Counted from the stretch's first letter, positions 11,649 through 23,145 are shown. The stretch: 64,000 bases of DNA from Macrothele yani (GCA_039090855.1 CM077001.1:120096922-120160921); one strand, 5' to 3'. The notes: generated by a model not told the origin, from the letters alone. Program-made: numbers and translations.

Positions 11649-11986
11649 TCCCCTGGGGTCGAATCTTTTTGCTGTCAACAAGCCCCAAAATGGTTTTACC
11701 ATATTAATACCTACAGATTGGTAAAGACACTGTGAGTGCCTCTCCTTGCTTTTCTGATTATGCCCTGGACTATGTCATGGAAGTAAGTAAAGCCAGCAAA
11801 ACAGTTAAACACACCAGGAAATCGGGGAACACGACTTTTTCTTTCTTTACCATTGCGATAAAAAAGAATGGGTCCACTTGGTCCGGCCGGTTGGTTTGTT
11901 CTCTAAACTAAAACAAGGCCCGACCCGTCCCGCGGGCCAAGACGGGCTCCCGTTTGGCGAGCCAGCCCGGCCTGTGCAGACCTCTA
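11160..11986. mobile_element. Non-autonomous hAT-type element with 8-bp duplication
   Basis: Inverted ends TAGAGGTCTGCACAGGC are flanked by a perfect 8-bp direct repeat GTTGTACT at 11152-11159 and 11987-11994. The termini are rich in the words GGCCCG/CGGCCC. The 827-bp interior is AT-rich, has no transposase and contains a CA microsatellite. An 8-bp duplication and this terminal type indicate hAT mobilisation. Confidence 0.88.
11588..11646. repeat. (CA)n microsatellite
   Basis: About 29 uninterrupted CA units within the hAT element at 11160-11986. Confidence 0.95.
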
Positions 11987-12048
11987 GTTGTACTACAACA
12001 AGCAGGCTTCAAACAAGAGTGCTTGGTTGTGAAATCATGCAAAACAGG

Positions 12049-12213
12049 TGTGACGTGCCTGCACCGCAGGACGCACGTGAGACAAAGGCAGATATCAGCG
12101 AGGGCATACGTCCGCGTAGCTCATTTGGGAGAGCGACTTATTCTGGAATGAGGAAACCCGGGTTCGATGCCCGGCGTGGACAAAAGTGACGGAGAAATTT
12201 ACCTCGTTTTACT
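12049..12213 (+). mobile_element. Solo LTR of the tRNA-like TRIM
   Basis: A single LTR starts TGTGACGTGCC, contains the 72-nt tRNA-like domain at 12110-12181 (acceptor GTCCGCG/CGTGGAC, B box GGTTCGATGCC) and ends near ACCTCGTTTTACTA. There is no partner LTR, primer site or G tract. Recombination between LTRs of a full element is the ordinary origin of such a copy. Its exact right border and target duplication are unclear. Confidence 0.75.
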
Positions 12214-12827
12214 ACACAGATCGTGTTGCACATTTTGGGATTGTTGGACCTATGGGAATACAGGAATCAGCATTTCAGTCACAGTGAGTTTTATTTTCCT
12301 GTCTAACACAGTTTCGCAGAGCTTTGTCCCAATACAACAAATGGTACGTACATATTCATATCGTCATTGCTTCATCGATAGTGTTGAAGATCACGTATTT
12401 TTGTCAGTAGCTTCCACGCACTTCATAGAAATAAAGTGGATGCCATGCCATTGAAAGTTGTGAAGAATTTTGATATATATGTTACCGTTAAAAGTGTATA
12501 ATTCAGTTATTTCATGAAATAACTGATCAAGTTAGTTGAAACGTGTAATAAATTCATAATTCCACGCTTTAACTATAGTTATTCTATGAAATAACTAGGT
12601 ATTCTATAAATAAACTAATGATAGACAGTTAAAGTGTAAGATAAACAATTTGACTGAATTATACAACATATAAAATGTTATTTATATAAAGACACAATAA
12701 AATCATTTGTTACAACAGGGATTACTAAAATGGCATTTGGAATTGCATAGAACATTATTTCTAAAACAAATACATTTTTTCATGAAAGAAAATCATGAAA
12801 GAAATACGGGATTACGCCATATAATAC

Positions 12828-12981
12828 AAATTTTGAAGATGACAATCCGATTTTTGGCGTAAATGTGACAAGGATGGTAAGTCAGATAATATTTGAAAAA
12901 ATTTTCAAGTTTTCAAATATTATCTGACTTACCATCCTTGTCACATTTACGCCAAAAATCGGATTGCCATCTTCAAAATTT
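12828..12981. repeat. Near-perfect 72-bp inverted repeat (hairpin)
   Basis: Arms 12828-12899 and 12910-12981 are complementary with one visible mismatch and a loop of about 10 bases. The arms include ACCATCCTTGTCACATTTAC and its complement. It lies inside the inverted-repeat element at 12475-14096. Confidence 0.9.
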
Positions 12982-13605
12982 AAATACATTTTTTGTTGAC
13001 ACACTGCGGAACATTTTTTAAATCCCTGACCGGTACCTAAACTTTGAGCTGTAGCAACCGACCGGAGCGATTTCTCTATATCCGGTCTTCGATCTGAATT
13101 AGTTTTTGTTCACAGATGCTGAACTGGGATTGGGAATATAGCAGTTACCAAACGTAATAACTTTTCACGGGTGAGCAAAGAACTGTTCTCTTTCACATCA
13201 CGCTTACTTAGTAAAGATTCAAACTTTTCTTTCATTGCGTTTTTTTTTTTTTTTTTTTTTTTGCCATCACTTAAAGAATTCATCGTTCAAGACAACTTGA
13301 GATTTAAAAAAAATTGTACTTTAACATAACAAACTTAATTAAATTAACGTAATTATGAAACTTCAGAAAATAACGTTAGACGCACAGCAGCCGGCACATG
13401 GAAGCAATCAATTAACTTGAATGAACTGGCGTCAACACGCCAACAGTTGCACAACACACTAGACGGTCTACCAAACAAGTCCACCCCACGGTCTGGAAGA
13501 GTTCATAAATTCAGTAGGGATGGACGGTAAATGTGTTTCTCGTTGATGTTCTGAGAGTCTGGCGGAAAAAATATTCGGCTACAGTAATCTCTATATATTA
13601 AGTTC

Positions 13606-13787
13606 AGCAAATTATCATTCATTACAAAAATAGCAAATTATCATTAATTACAAAAAGAGCAAATTATCATTAATTACAAAAATAGCAAATTATCATTAAT
13701 TACAAAAATAGCAAATTATCATTAATTACAAAAATAGCGAATTATCATTAATTACAAAAATAGCAAATTATCATTAATTACAAAAAA
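13606..13787. repeat. 26-bp tandem repeat, seven units
   Basis: Seven units of AGCAAATTATCATTAATTAC followed by AAAAAT, nearly identical, which indicates recent expansion. Confidence 0.92.
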
Positions 13788-14072
13788 TACTTTCCATATT
13801 CTTAAACGAAACGTAAAAGTTAATATCATTATTATTATATAACACTTTATAGTGGGTTGAAAATGGTTTACTATTTCTGACCAGTGGTTCTCACTTTACA
13901 GCCTTTTGAATTTGGGATTTATTTACTCGGTTATTTTACACTTTAACGGGAAGTAGATCGTTATTCTATGAAATAACTAGTTAAACCATAGAATTACAAG
14001 TGATTTTTACGCTTTAACTGACTTGATCAGTTATTTCATGAAATAACTAGGTATTCTATGAAATAACGGATT

Positions 14073-14315
14073 TCATACTTTAACGATAACATATACATGG
14101 AAAGTTTCCAAAATGTCAAGAGTTCGGTGGTTGAATCCTATGCTTCCGATGAGCTTTGCCTTTTCAAATAGGAATGAATAATTATTTTCGTGAGAGTGTT
14201 CAGCTACTGACGACGTTTTTAGTTCAAAGTTCCATGTATAAATCTTGTGCTCCTTCAATCGCTAATGCATGACCCCATTGGCCTGCCCTGTATACGGAAG
14301 ACCATGGGATGTGAA
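14073..14315 (-). pseudogene. GIY-YIG endonuclease fragment of a Penelope-like element
   Basis: The minus strand reads 'GLPYTGQANGVMH*RLKEHK', then 'KTSSVAEHSHENNYSF' and 'RTLDILETFHVY'. This matches the GIY-YIG layout of Penelope-like retroelements: Y-x-G-Q-T, R-L-K-E-H, S-A-V-A-E-H, then an acidic tail motif. One stop precedes RLKEH. The reverse-transcriptase part was not recognised upstream (14316-14724), where the sequence is AT-rich and degenerate. Confidence 0.55.
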
Positions 14316-14724
14316 AAATTCCAGTGGAACTTACGTCTTCAACTTGGCCTTTTGATCCAAAAAGAAAAGATCATTTTTGTCATATTTTTAAAAATCACAT
14401 TGAAATTAAAATCTTCACTAGAAAGAGAAACAACGGCAAACTCTCTTGTAACGTAATGATTGGTTATGGTTTCCGAATTTTTAAAAACGTTTTGTCTCTA
14501 CTTAAATTTCAATCAAGCACGTCGAAGCAACTGACAGAAATCTTTAACCGTCGACTCCTTTAATGTCACAGAGATTGAATACTTACGTACCATTCGTCCT
14601 TTTGAAGCTGAACCAAAGCACAACAAAACTGCGATTGATAAGAAAATAACATTATTTTCGGCTAAACGCTGATATTTTATTCTCATATAGCTTACATTGT
14701 ACGATTGTGATATTGCAGGATATA

Positions 14725-16542
14725 CATTATATTGACAAAAGTCACCGGACACCTAGAAGAAAAATGCAACGTTGCACTTATTGAAACGGTGTCGGTCAAC
14801 CTTTGGCCTTAATGCATGCACTGACCCTGCTAGACATGCTTTCGACAATGTTTTGGAACACAGCGATAGATATGCGCTTCCATTCAGTACATAATACTGC
14901 CGCTAACTGTTGCTTAGTAGTAGGCCTTGTTTCCAAACTTCTTATACGGCGCTCTAATTCATCCCATAGATGATCTATGAGATTAAGATCAGGGCTCTGT
15001 GCTGGCCAGTCCACACACGATACAGAATTATCGTCAAACCACACCGTAACTGTCCTTGCTCTATGGCTGGGTGCATTATCCTGCTGGTACCAACAAGGTT
15101 CGGTTCCATAGTATTGCCACAGAGTTGGTAGGGCATAATTTTCCAGAATATCGAGGTAGACGTGCTGGTTAACAGGTTTGTCCACGATAACCAATTGGTC
15201 GGGAACATACCAAGAAAAACACCCCCACACGAGTATACTGCCAGCTCCAAACTTGACCGTAGGAACAGTACACTGTGTTAAATAGCATTCCCCCGGCTGC
15301 CGCCATACCCACATACGGCCATCAGACTGATGGATCGTGTATCTGGATTCATCAGCTCATAGGACCTGTTTCCATTGATCTACGGTCCACGATAAATGTT
15401 CTTTACAACATGCTAAACGACGAGTAGCATTCCGAATGGAGATGAAAGGCTTATGAGCAGCCGCACGACCACGGCAACCCATGGAATGAAGTTCTCTGCA
15501 AATGGTACGTGTGCATACTGAGGTTCCAGCATTTTTACTCACCTGTACACTGAGATCTTGTGCAGTACTCCGTCGGTTAGCTGTAACGACTCTCCTTAGG
15601 TTTCGATGTTTTCTATCACTGATTTTCTTTGGTCTGCTAGTACGTTTTACTACTTCAGGCACGCCATGTGTCTTCTGTTTATTCAGTACATCCAAAACAG
15701 TTGACTTGGGTATTATAACGAAGTAAATTTCTCCGTCATTTTTGGTCCACGCCGGGGATCGAACTCGTGTCCACTTATTCCGGAACAAGTCGCTCTACCA
15801 ACTGAGCTACGCAGACGTTCGTTCTTGCTGATATCTGCCTTTATGTCGTGTGTGTCCTGCAGGGCAGGCACGTCACATCTCCCCCCCCCAGAAAGAGGGC
15901 CGAGAGCATGGCCCAAGGGTCAGCCGTGACCATGAATCGTTGCAGGCAGCCATCCGCTGTAGAACGTGCGCTTGAGAACTCCCAGTCGATCTAGTGTGTG
16001 GAATACAACATCACACACATTTATTTTTCGAAGTGCTGAAAAAGGGATTCTCTTATTTTTCCTATCTCGCGGTGTGGAAAGAACATCACACCATTGCGAG
16101 ACCTTGAACGGCCCGGTCATCCGGGAAAATTCGGGCGCCATTATAACGAAGTAAATTTCTCCGTCATTTTTGGTCCCAGCCGGGGAACGAACCCGAGTTC
16201 ACTTATTCCGGAACAAGTCGCTCTACCAACTGAGCTACGCAGACGTTCGTTCTTGCTGCTATCTTCCTTTATGTCGTGTGCGTCCTGCGGGGCAGGCACG
16301 TCACGATATGTTTAAACGCCTCTAGGTTTCTCTTACGGAAAACTCACTAATATAACACCTGACAATCTTTCCTTTCTCAAAGTCAGTTGCGACATTTTCA
16401 CTCAACTTCACAGTGCGATATGATGGCGGTCAGCTGCAGGCTTGCTTTTATACCGTTTGCAGCTGTACATCGCATCTTAACAACGCAGCGGATCCGTTCA
16501 CTTGTTTTTGAAGGGTGTCCGGTGACTTTTGTCAATATAGTG
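14725..16542 (-). mobile_element. Tc1-like element, family 2, with a nested TRIM
   Basis: Inverted ends CA(C/T)TATATTGACAAAAGTCACCGG lie at both termini with TA at 14723-14724 and 16543-16544. Without the 592-bp TRIM it is 1226 bp. The transposase reads on the minus strand from about 16425 to 14796. It is interrupted by the TRIM, a frameshift in the first segment and a TGA just before ADESRY. Catalytic motifs are ADES, QQDNAPSH and SPDLNLIDHLWDE, so the final Glu has become Asp. Its sister copy is at 37226-38433. Confidence 0.88.
15714..16305 (-). mobile_element. TRIM retroelement copy 2, LTRs carry a tRNA-like domain
   Basis: A 592-bp element with LTRs at 15714-15877 and 16142-16305 (164 bp each). 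The primer site TGGCGCCCGAA is read on the minus strand from 16140, and the G-rich tract lies at 15878-15889. It interrupts the transposase of a Tc1 element. The sister Tc1 at 37226-38433 shows the uninterrupted site (near 38190, GACTTGGGTATGTTTAAAC). The likely 4-bp duplication is GTAT/ATAT with one change. It contains sense-strand TTTT runs that copy 1 lacks. Confidence 0.85.
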
Positions 16543-16739
16543 TATATTTTAACTTGTGTATGTTTTTAATTATTAAAGTTTTGCTTGTAACTGAAATCAT
16601 TCAGCAAGATTAAACATCGTGTATTAACAGGAGGTTTCTTCCCCTAAGTACGTTGATATTGCTTTACAGACAGCTCGCTGCAAAGGATTAAGACTTACGA
16701 GAAGCGCAGTGAGCGGGAATAGGGGAGACACTCGTGTTT

Positions 16740-17760
16740 CAAGCGAGTTTGAAAGAGGCCGGACAGTGAGCACTAGGCGGTCACGTGCAAGCATCTGAGA
16801 AACGGCATACCTTCTCGGCTATCCAAAAACAACCGTATCGCAGGCGTGCAATGAGTCGTGCACAAACAACAAACTAACCCAATCAACGGTCTTCCAGTGT
16901 GTGTAAAGGACTGGTCGATGTTCGAGGGCACCGGGGACTGTAGAGGATTGCAACAACCGATTTCCATTTCTTCAAGTAACCGTGCAGTATAACAGTGGCA
17001 TCGAGATGAGAATTTCAGCATACACAACCTGCTGTGCATTGACGCGTATAAGCTGTACTAGCAGACGTCTCCTTCATGTACCACTTATCTCTGCTAAAAA
17101 CAGGAAAATTCGTCTGCAGTGGGCACAGAAACACCAACAGTGAACTCTGGAGAACTCGAAAACGGTCGTCTGGTTCTATGAATCCCATTTTCCGTTAACA
17201 TACTCCAATAGATGAGCCTGAATATGGCGTCAACAACACGAATCGATGGGTCTTAGCTGTCTGTAGAATCTGGTGGAGGCGTGTAAAGGTCTAGTGTCTG
17301 TTTTCGTGGCAGGCACTGGGTTACTTAATACCTCTGGAACAGTATTTGTGTGCCACAATGCATCTTAACATCATCGCGGATCCGGTACATGTGCATGGTG
17401 TTCCCTGATGGAGAGGGCTACTTCCAGCAGGAAAATGCGCCATGCTATTGCTAAGGTTCGAATCGTCACACAGCGGTTTCAGAAACATGACTCCAAATGC
17501 TAAAATAGTCAACACAGTCCCTAGATCATAATCCAGTTGAACGCCTGTGTTATGAGATTGAGAGAGCCATTTCGTAATAAAGACTACTTCCAGCGAACAT
17601 TCGGCAACTGAAGGACGCCGTTACATTTTTGACTGAACATACCTGTAGAACCATATCAGCACCTGGTTGAATCCATGCTACACCGAATCGAGATTGTTTT
17701 GAAGGAAAAGGGAGGCCCAACATGTTATCATATTAAATAGGTGTCCTAATAATTTGCTAC
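16740..17760 (+). pseudogene. Highly decayed Tc1-like transposase
   Basis: Fragments on the plus strand in shifting frames resemble a Tc1 transposase: FERGRTVS at the start, 'RKIRLQWAQKHQQWTLEN' near 17110, and remnants of the later catalytic domain to about 17620. No catalytic triad is legible and no ends were defined. It is among the oldest transposons in the window. Confidence 0.45.
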
Positions 17761-17815
17761 TTAGTGTGTATTGGCATAACGACTGGTTAGAATTTAAAGA
17801 AATCAGGTAGAGTGG

Positions 17816-18989
17816 AACATGTCGGTACAGGCTGCTTCCACACGTTGCCACATTTCATCAGGCGTAGCCTCAGGTGGTGCTTGCCGGGCCACTCGGTTGC
17901 CGATCAGCGACCAGACGCGTTCGATGGGCGACATATCGTGAGAACAGGCGGGCCACGGCAGCAGTGACACCTGGTGGGCCGTGAAGAATTGTTGCACGAT
18001 GCGTGCCTCGTGCGGGCGCGCAGTGTCCTGCTAAAACGTGGCAGCTGGCAGTTCCTGCAGGTAAGGGCTCCAAAACGTCAGAGACGTAGCGGTGGCTGTT
18101 GAGTGTACCGGCGATGCGTACCAGACGGGTGCGAGTGGCATATCCAATTGCACCCCAAACAATAACGCCAGGGGACGGACCGGTATGGCGATGCATAATG
18201 CAGGCGTCATACAGTCTCTCGCCGCGGTGCCGCCACACGCCGATCCGACCATCGTTGTGTTGCAGGTAGAACCGGAATTCGTCGGAGAAGATAATGTCGT
18301 GCCATTCCGTAGTCCAGGTGCGGCGTTCAACGGCCCACTGCCGCTGCATTCGCCGGTGGTGTAACGTCAATGGTAATCGGAGCAATGGACGCCGTGCGAC
18401 AAGTCCCTGCTCCTGCAGACGAAGTCGAACGGTACGTACTGACACAGGTTGTTGCGCAACACACCCTAATTCCTGCGCAAACATTCGTGATGTGGTGGTG
18501 CAAGCCGTCAATGCCCACCGCACAACATGCCGGTCCTCTCGTTCGGTGATGTGCTGCGGCTGCTGCAATCGCTCACGTCGGTCCGTCCGTCCCTCCTGCA
18601 CCCAACGAATCCATACTCGCCTCACTGTGGCTGTATGTCGTCCCACACGGGCGCCGATATCTCGGTACGATAAACCGCTGTCGCGATAAGCCACGATTCG
18701 TCCTCTGTTGAACTCCTAAACTAGCTGGAATGACTGCCGTATTCTGCGACGAGGCATGAGGAAGCTTCCCACTCACAGGTCCGGCAGCACAACACATTTC
18801 CACTACTTACACCGCGCCTTCTGTGCACCCTTCTCATAGTGCTTCTCGGTGGCGTGCCGGACACACATGATTTGCATATGCCCTTCAATGCTAATCGTTT
18901 GCATGTCCTCTCGCGGGCGATGCATGCTGCGAATTTCAGGCCAATCGGATGCTTCCTTCTTGGTGTTGCATTTCGGGTGGCCAGCAGTG
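17816..18989 (-). mobile_element. Tc1-like element, family 3, 3'-truncated
   Basis: The right end carries the family inverted end (GGTGTTGCATTTCGGGTGG, CCAGCAGTG); the left end is lost. The transposase reads on the minus strand from about 18750: 'YRDSGLSYRDIGARVGRH' helix-turn-helix, FSDEFRF (first Asp), QQDTARPH (second Asp) and HDMSPIERVW (Glu). One frameshift falls at about 18030-18050. Sister copies are at 39598-40855 and 53725-55108. Confidence 0.85.
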
Positions 18990-19690
18990 TGTATGTGGAA
19001 ATTACAAAGCTACATCAAAAGTTGGATTTATCTGTTTCCCTCCCTACACAGAAGAGTCAAAATTCAAAAAAATAGGTACAACGTCATCACTGATAGTGCC
19101 GAAGATTTCTTCAGAATCCCCATTTACATCCCTTTGTTAGAAAACGTGATTCAAGACCTTGATTTCAGATTGCCCTCTACTATTTTCAATTCTTTAGCAT
19201 CTAATTCGCTATAACCGTCAGAAATCGTGATAAAGTCAAGATCGGAAATATCAGCAATTGGGGAAGAAATTTCTAAGTAATTGGCACCTATTGTTTCAGA
19301 AAAAGGAGAAATTCTAGTGTCCAAAACCAAGTCGGAGATAGACCTGTGGTTTGAAAAATGGAAAAAATAGAAAACTGAAGAATTACCAAGTAATGCCGTA
19401 GCAACTTTTTCTCGTTGAGATATAGATTCATATTCTTGCATTAGCACTGCATTGAAATTATTGTGCACTTTACCAATAAGCACTGCTTCAAGTGAAAGGA
19501 TTTTTTCAGCATTAAAAAGGTTGAAAACGTGGCTAAGAACAACAATGACGCAAGAGAGATTGGTTGGCCTTGTCCATCTTCATGTTCATCGAGATATCTT
19601 CATATCAGTGGACAATGTCACTAACAGATTGGCAAATATGAAGAACCGAAGGCTGAAATTCCTCATTTGATTTTATTTGTGTGAATAAAC
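18990..19690 (+). pseudogene. hAT transposase C-terminal remnant
   Basis: The plus strand encodes 'FFRIPIYIPLLENVIQDLDF' and, after a degenerate stretch, 'LPISTASSERIFSALKRLKT' with 'MTQERLVGLVHLHVHRDI'. The latter is the hAT C-terminal dimerisation motif as found in ZMYM-type transposases. Frameshifts and stops lie between the two parts. No hAT ends were located. Confidence 0.7.
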
Positions 19691-20033
19691 AGTAGTAATT
19701 TTAATAATTAATTGAATTAATATAATTCAATTAGAATATATATTAAACAATTTTAAGTTAGATAGTGAAATTTCATTAAATATTAGTTATTATTACATGC
19801 TATAGTTAATAGCTCATAACTCCTCCCCACCCCCGACTGTACCTCTTTTAGAACCGCCCTTGTGTATGGGGATGTTACAATCCGTGACCCAAACAAGTGA
19901 ATCGTATTTTTGAGCAATATCCAGTGGAATTCAAATACCAGTACTGACTTGTGATTCATGCAAAGCTACAGATCTCATGTAGTGTTGTATTTTGAAAGTG
20001 ATGAGGAAAAGCATATTAACAAGAAAAACAAAC

Positions 20034-20303
20034 CTTTTTATCTGTAACATTGAGAGGAAGGACAAATCTTCTAGGGAAAGACATCAGTATACTTCCTGGC
20101 TTCTTCGGGTTTGAGTAGAGTTCCTTCAGTTTTTCCACATATAGACTTTCGATGAAGCTACCATCTGGACACCAGCAAATGTCAACTATCAAGTTATCGT
20201 CTTCTTCATAAGCGTTAATGTGATGGAACACAACGAATGGATCTGAAAGGTACTTCGTTTTGATCAATTCGCCAGTGTCCCTCCGAACCACGTGGAATCT
20301 TGT
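20034..20303 (-). CDS. Carotenoid oxygenase, exon D (third iron-ligand His)
   Basis: This 270-bp exon (90 codons) begins in phase 0 after a T-rich acceptor ending in tttttag and ends in phase 0 before gtttgt. It encodes 'DPFVVFHHINAYEEDDNLIVD', in which FHHINAYE is the family block that carries the third iron-ligand histidine (His313 of RPE65, 'FHHINTYED'). The later 'LYVEKLKE' and 'RRFVLPLNV' also match conserved positions. The acceptor side is only about 105 bp from the edge of a satellite array at 20410-22235, so the array lies right against the splice site and branch-point region. Confidence 0.94.
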
Positions 20304-20409
20304 CTAAAAAAAAACAATAAGGCTAAAACTATTTAATACATATTTCATACATGACAGATGTACATATATTCGAGAAAAGAATTTCTCCGAAGAAATAATT
20401 CTTCATTTA

Positions 20410-22235
20410 TACATGGCAAGCATTTAATGCTGGTTATGCCTCCGCACACATCCACAATCGGGAAATCATGACTGGAGGAATATTCCATGGATAATTCCTT
20501 GTCCTGGGTAGTGTAATGCTAGTAATAATCCATGGCAAGCATTTAATGCTGGTTATGCCTCCGCACACATCCACAATCGAGTAATCATGACTAGAGGAAT
20601 ATTCCATGGATTATTCCTCGTACTACCCAGGACAAGGAATAATCCATGGCAAGCATTTAATGCTAGTTATGCCTACGCACACATCCACAATCGGGAAATC
20701 ATGACTAGAGGAATATTCCATGGATACTTCCTTGTCCTGGGTAGTGTAATGACTAGCATGTAATGACTAGCATTACACTACCCAGGACAAGGAATAATCC
20801 ATGGCAAGCATTTAATGCTGGTTATGCCTCCGCACACATCCACAATCGGGAAATCATGACTAGAGGAATATTCCATGGATTATTCCTTGTCCTGGGTAGT
20901 GAAATGATTAGCATTACACTACCCAGGACAAGGAATATTCCATGGCAAGCATTTAATGCTGGCTATGCCTCCGCATACATCCACAATCGGGAAATCATGA
21001 CTAGAGGAATATCCCATGGCAAGCATTTAATGCTGGTTATGCCTCCGCACACATCCACAATCGGGAAGTCATGACTAGGGGAATATTCCATGTATTATTC
21101 CTTGTACTACCCAGGACAAGGAATAATCCATGGCAAGCATTTAATGCTAGTTATGCCTCCGCACACATCCACAATCGGGAAATCATGACTACAGGAATAT
21201 TCCATGGATACTTCCTTGTCCTGGGTAGTGTAATGACTAGCATTACACTACCCAGGACAAGGAATAATTCATGGCAAGCATTTAATGCTGGTTATGCCTC
21301 CGCACACATCCACAATCGGGAAATCTTGACTAGAGGAATATTCTATGGATTATTCCTTGTACTACCCAGGACAAGGAATAATCCATGGCAAGCATTTAAT
21401 GCTAGTTATGCCTCCGCACACATCCACAATCGGGAAATCATGACTAGAGGAATATTCCATGGATAATTCCTTGTCCTGGGTAGTGTAATGACTAGCATTA
21501 CACTACCCAGGACAAGGAATAATCCATGGCGAGCATTAAATGCTGGTTATGCCTCCGCACACATCCACAATCGGGAAATCATAACTAGAGGAATATTCCA
21601 TGGATTATTCCTTGTTCTACCCAGGACAAGGAATAATCCATGGCAAGCATTTAATGCTAGTTATGCCTCCGTTCACTACCCAGGACAAGGATAATTCCTT
21701 GTCCTGGGTAGTGTAATGACTAGCATTACACTACCCAGGACAAGGAATAATCCATGGCAAGCATTTAATGCTGGTTATGCCTCCGCACACATCCACAATC
21801 GGGAAATCATGACTAGAGGAATATTTCATGGATTATTCCTTGTACTACCCAGGACAAGGAATAATCCATGGCAAGCATTTAATGCTAGTTATGCCTCCGC
21901 ACACATCCACAATCGGGAAATCATGACTAGAGGAATAATCCATGGCAAGCATTTAATGCTGGTTATGCCTCCGCACACATCCACAATCGGGAAATCATGA
22001 CTAGAGGAATATTCTGTGGATTATTCCTTGTCCTGGGTAGTGTAATGACTAGCAGGCTCGACCGGAAATCGGGAGGTGCTGGTTCGATTCCCACTCTAGG
22101 ACAGCGAAAATTTTCAAGTTTTCTGAATGAAGTAAATACATGGAATACAGTGAAAAATAAGCCAATAATCCGTCCTCTAGCAATGATTTGGTGATTGTAG
22201 ATGTTGGCAGAGGCATAACCAGCATTAGATGTACT
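20410..22235. repeat. Composite satellite built from a palindromic unit
   Basis: About 13 units contain GCATTTAATGCTGGTTATGC, CTCCGCACACATCCACAATC and GAATATTCCATGG. Many are joined by a second block (CATTACACTACCCAGGACAA) that occurs in both orientations and forms palindromes centred on ATGACTAGCAT. Spacing alternates between about 75 and 230 bp. At the right edge (22165-22235) lies a single diverged unit in inverse orientation (GAGGCATAACCAGCATTAGA), so the array looks like the amplified interior of an inverted-repeat element. Between them, near 22075, is a B-box-like word GGTTCGATTCC. Confidence 0.8.
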
Positions 22236-23145
22236 ACCTCTCATTAAACAATTTATTAACTCTAACGACAAGAAAAGGTTGCAACATAGAACAAGAACGA
22301 TGACACCGAATTTTCGGTTCTAATGAGCTCGTCTCCTGAATCCATTCTGACGCGAATTAAATTTATCGAAATTATTCAAAGTCAACGGAGCCTGTAAGGA
22401 AAACAAAGCATCCAGAAATAGAAACAGCTAATTACTTCCAGAAGCGGCTAAAGACTATGTTACGAAGATTAACAAATGGCGCACAAGAAGTTCCTCATAG
22501 CATAAGCAAGGTATCAGAGAAAAAGATATTTTCAAATCGAACAGTTAAAAGAAGAAATATAGAAGGAAACATGACATAACTCTATGCTTTCAAGCGGAAG
22601 AATTTTGCATAACGGATAAGTTGAAAATAGGCGAAAAATATTCTTCATTGGAAAAGCTATGCAAAGGAAAAAAGAACGTTTCAAATAGAGAAAAAGGTTC
22701 CGACCTTTACGCCCAAAGCGGGTAATCTTCGCATCATTTAAAGAGAATAATGCTCCACATCTCTATTGTAGTAAATGGCATATAGTAAAGAAGAAATTTC
22801 TCAATACGGTTTTTAGAAGCGGTGATACAGCTGCAAACTATGTACACAAACACCACCTACCTACAGAACTGTGAACTGCAAAACACCTCATATACTAGCT
22901 TAAAGTGTTCTACAAGGTAAATGGCATCCGGTGTTGAAAGGATATTCTAAATCGCACTTGTAGAAGCAGAGATATTAAGAAAAACATATTAAGCATTTAC
23001 GCTCCCTAGCGGCAAAATTGAGCATTATTTCGGGAAGAAAATACCCACACAGTGTTTGCTTAGTTAGTAGTATCTGACCGAAAAACAAGTCTTTCAATCG
23101 GATTTTTCGTCACAACCAAGCCACCGATCACGTAATGCCGCTCTT
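22236..23145. other. Repeat-derived intron sequence, unclassified
   Basis: AT-rich with short words that recur elsewhere, for example CTGACCGAAAAA...TTTCAATCG near 23075, also present near 53590. It probably belongs to an old repeat family, but no ends or ORF are visible. Confidence 0.35.

Larger units (their letters stand above)
12475..14096. mobile_element. Non-autonomous inverted-repeat element rich in palindromes
   Basis: The two ends are inverted copies (TATATGTTA(C/T)CGTTAAA...) about 90 bp long. They carry repeated palindromes of the type GTTATTTCATGAAATAAC and GTTATTCTATGAAATAAC. The interior holds a 72-bp hairpin (12828-12981), a poly-T run (13240-13262) and a 26-bp tandem array (13606-13787), and no ORF. 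The target duplication cannot be separated from the AT-rich palindromic flank, so the superfamily is unknown. Confidence 0.65.

Noticed and set aside
11445..11735. ORFs of 75-85 codons around the CA repeat
   Set aside because: They are reading frames through a (CA)n microsatellite in a non-autonomous hAT element.
12110..12181. A functional tRNA gene
   Set aside because: The 72-nt fold is good except for the anticodon arm, and the same domain sits inside the LTRs of the TRIM, so it is element-borne.
13606..13787. CRISPR-like array
   Set aside because: Seven adjoining 26-bp units have no spacers, and the window is eukaryotic.
20763..21466. Repeated ORFs (TLPRTRNNPWQAFNAGYASA type) as a repetitive protein
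   Set aside because: They are translations of a palindromic satellite that is also open in other registers, with no known domain.
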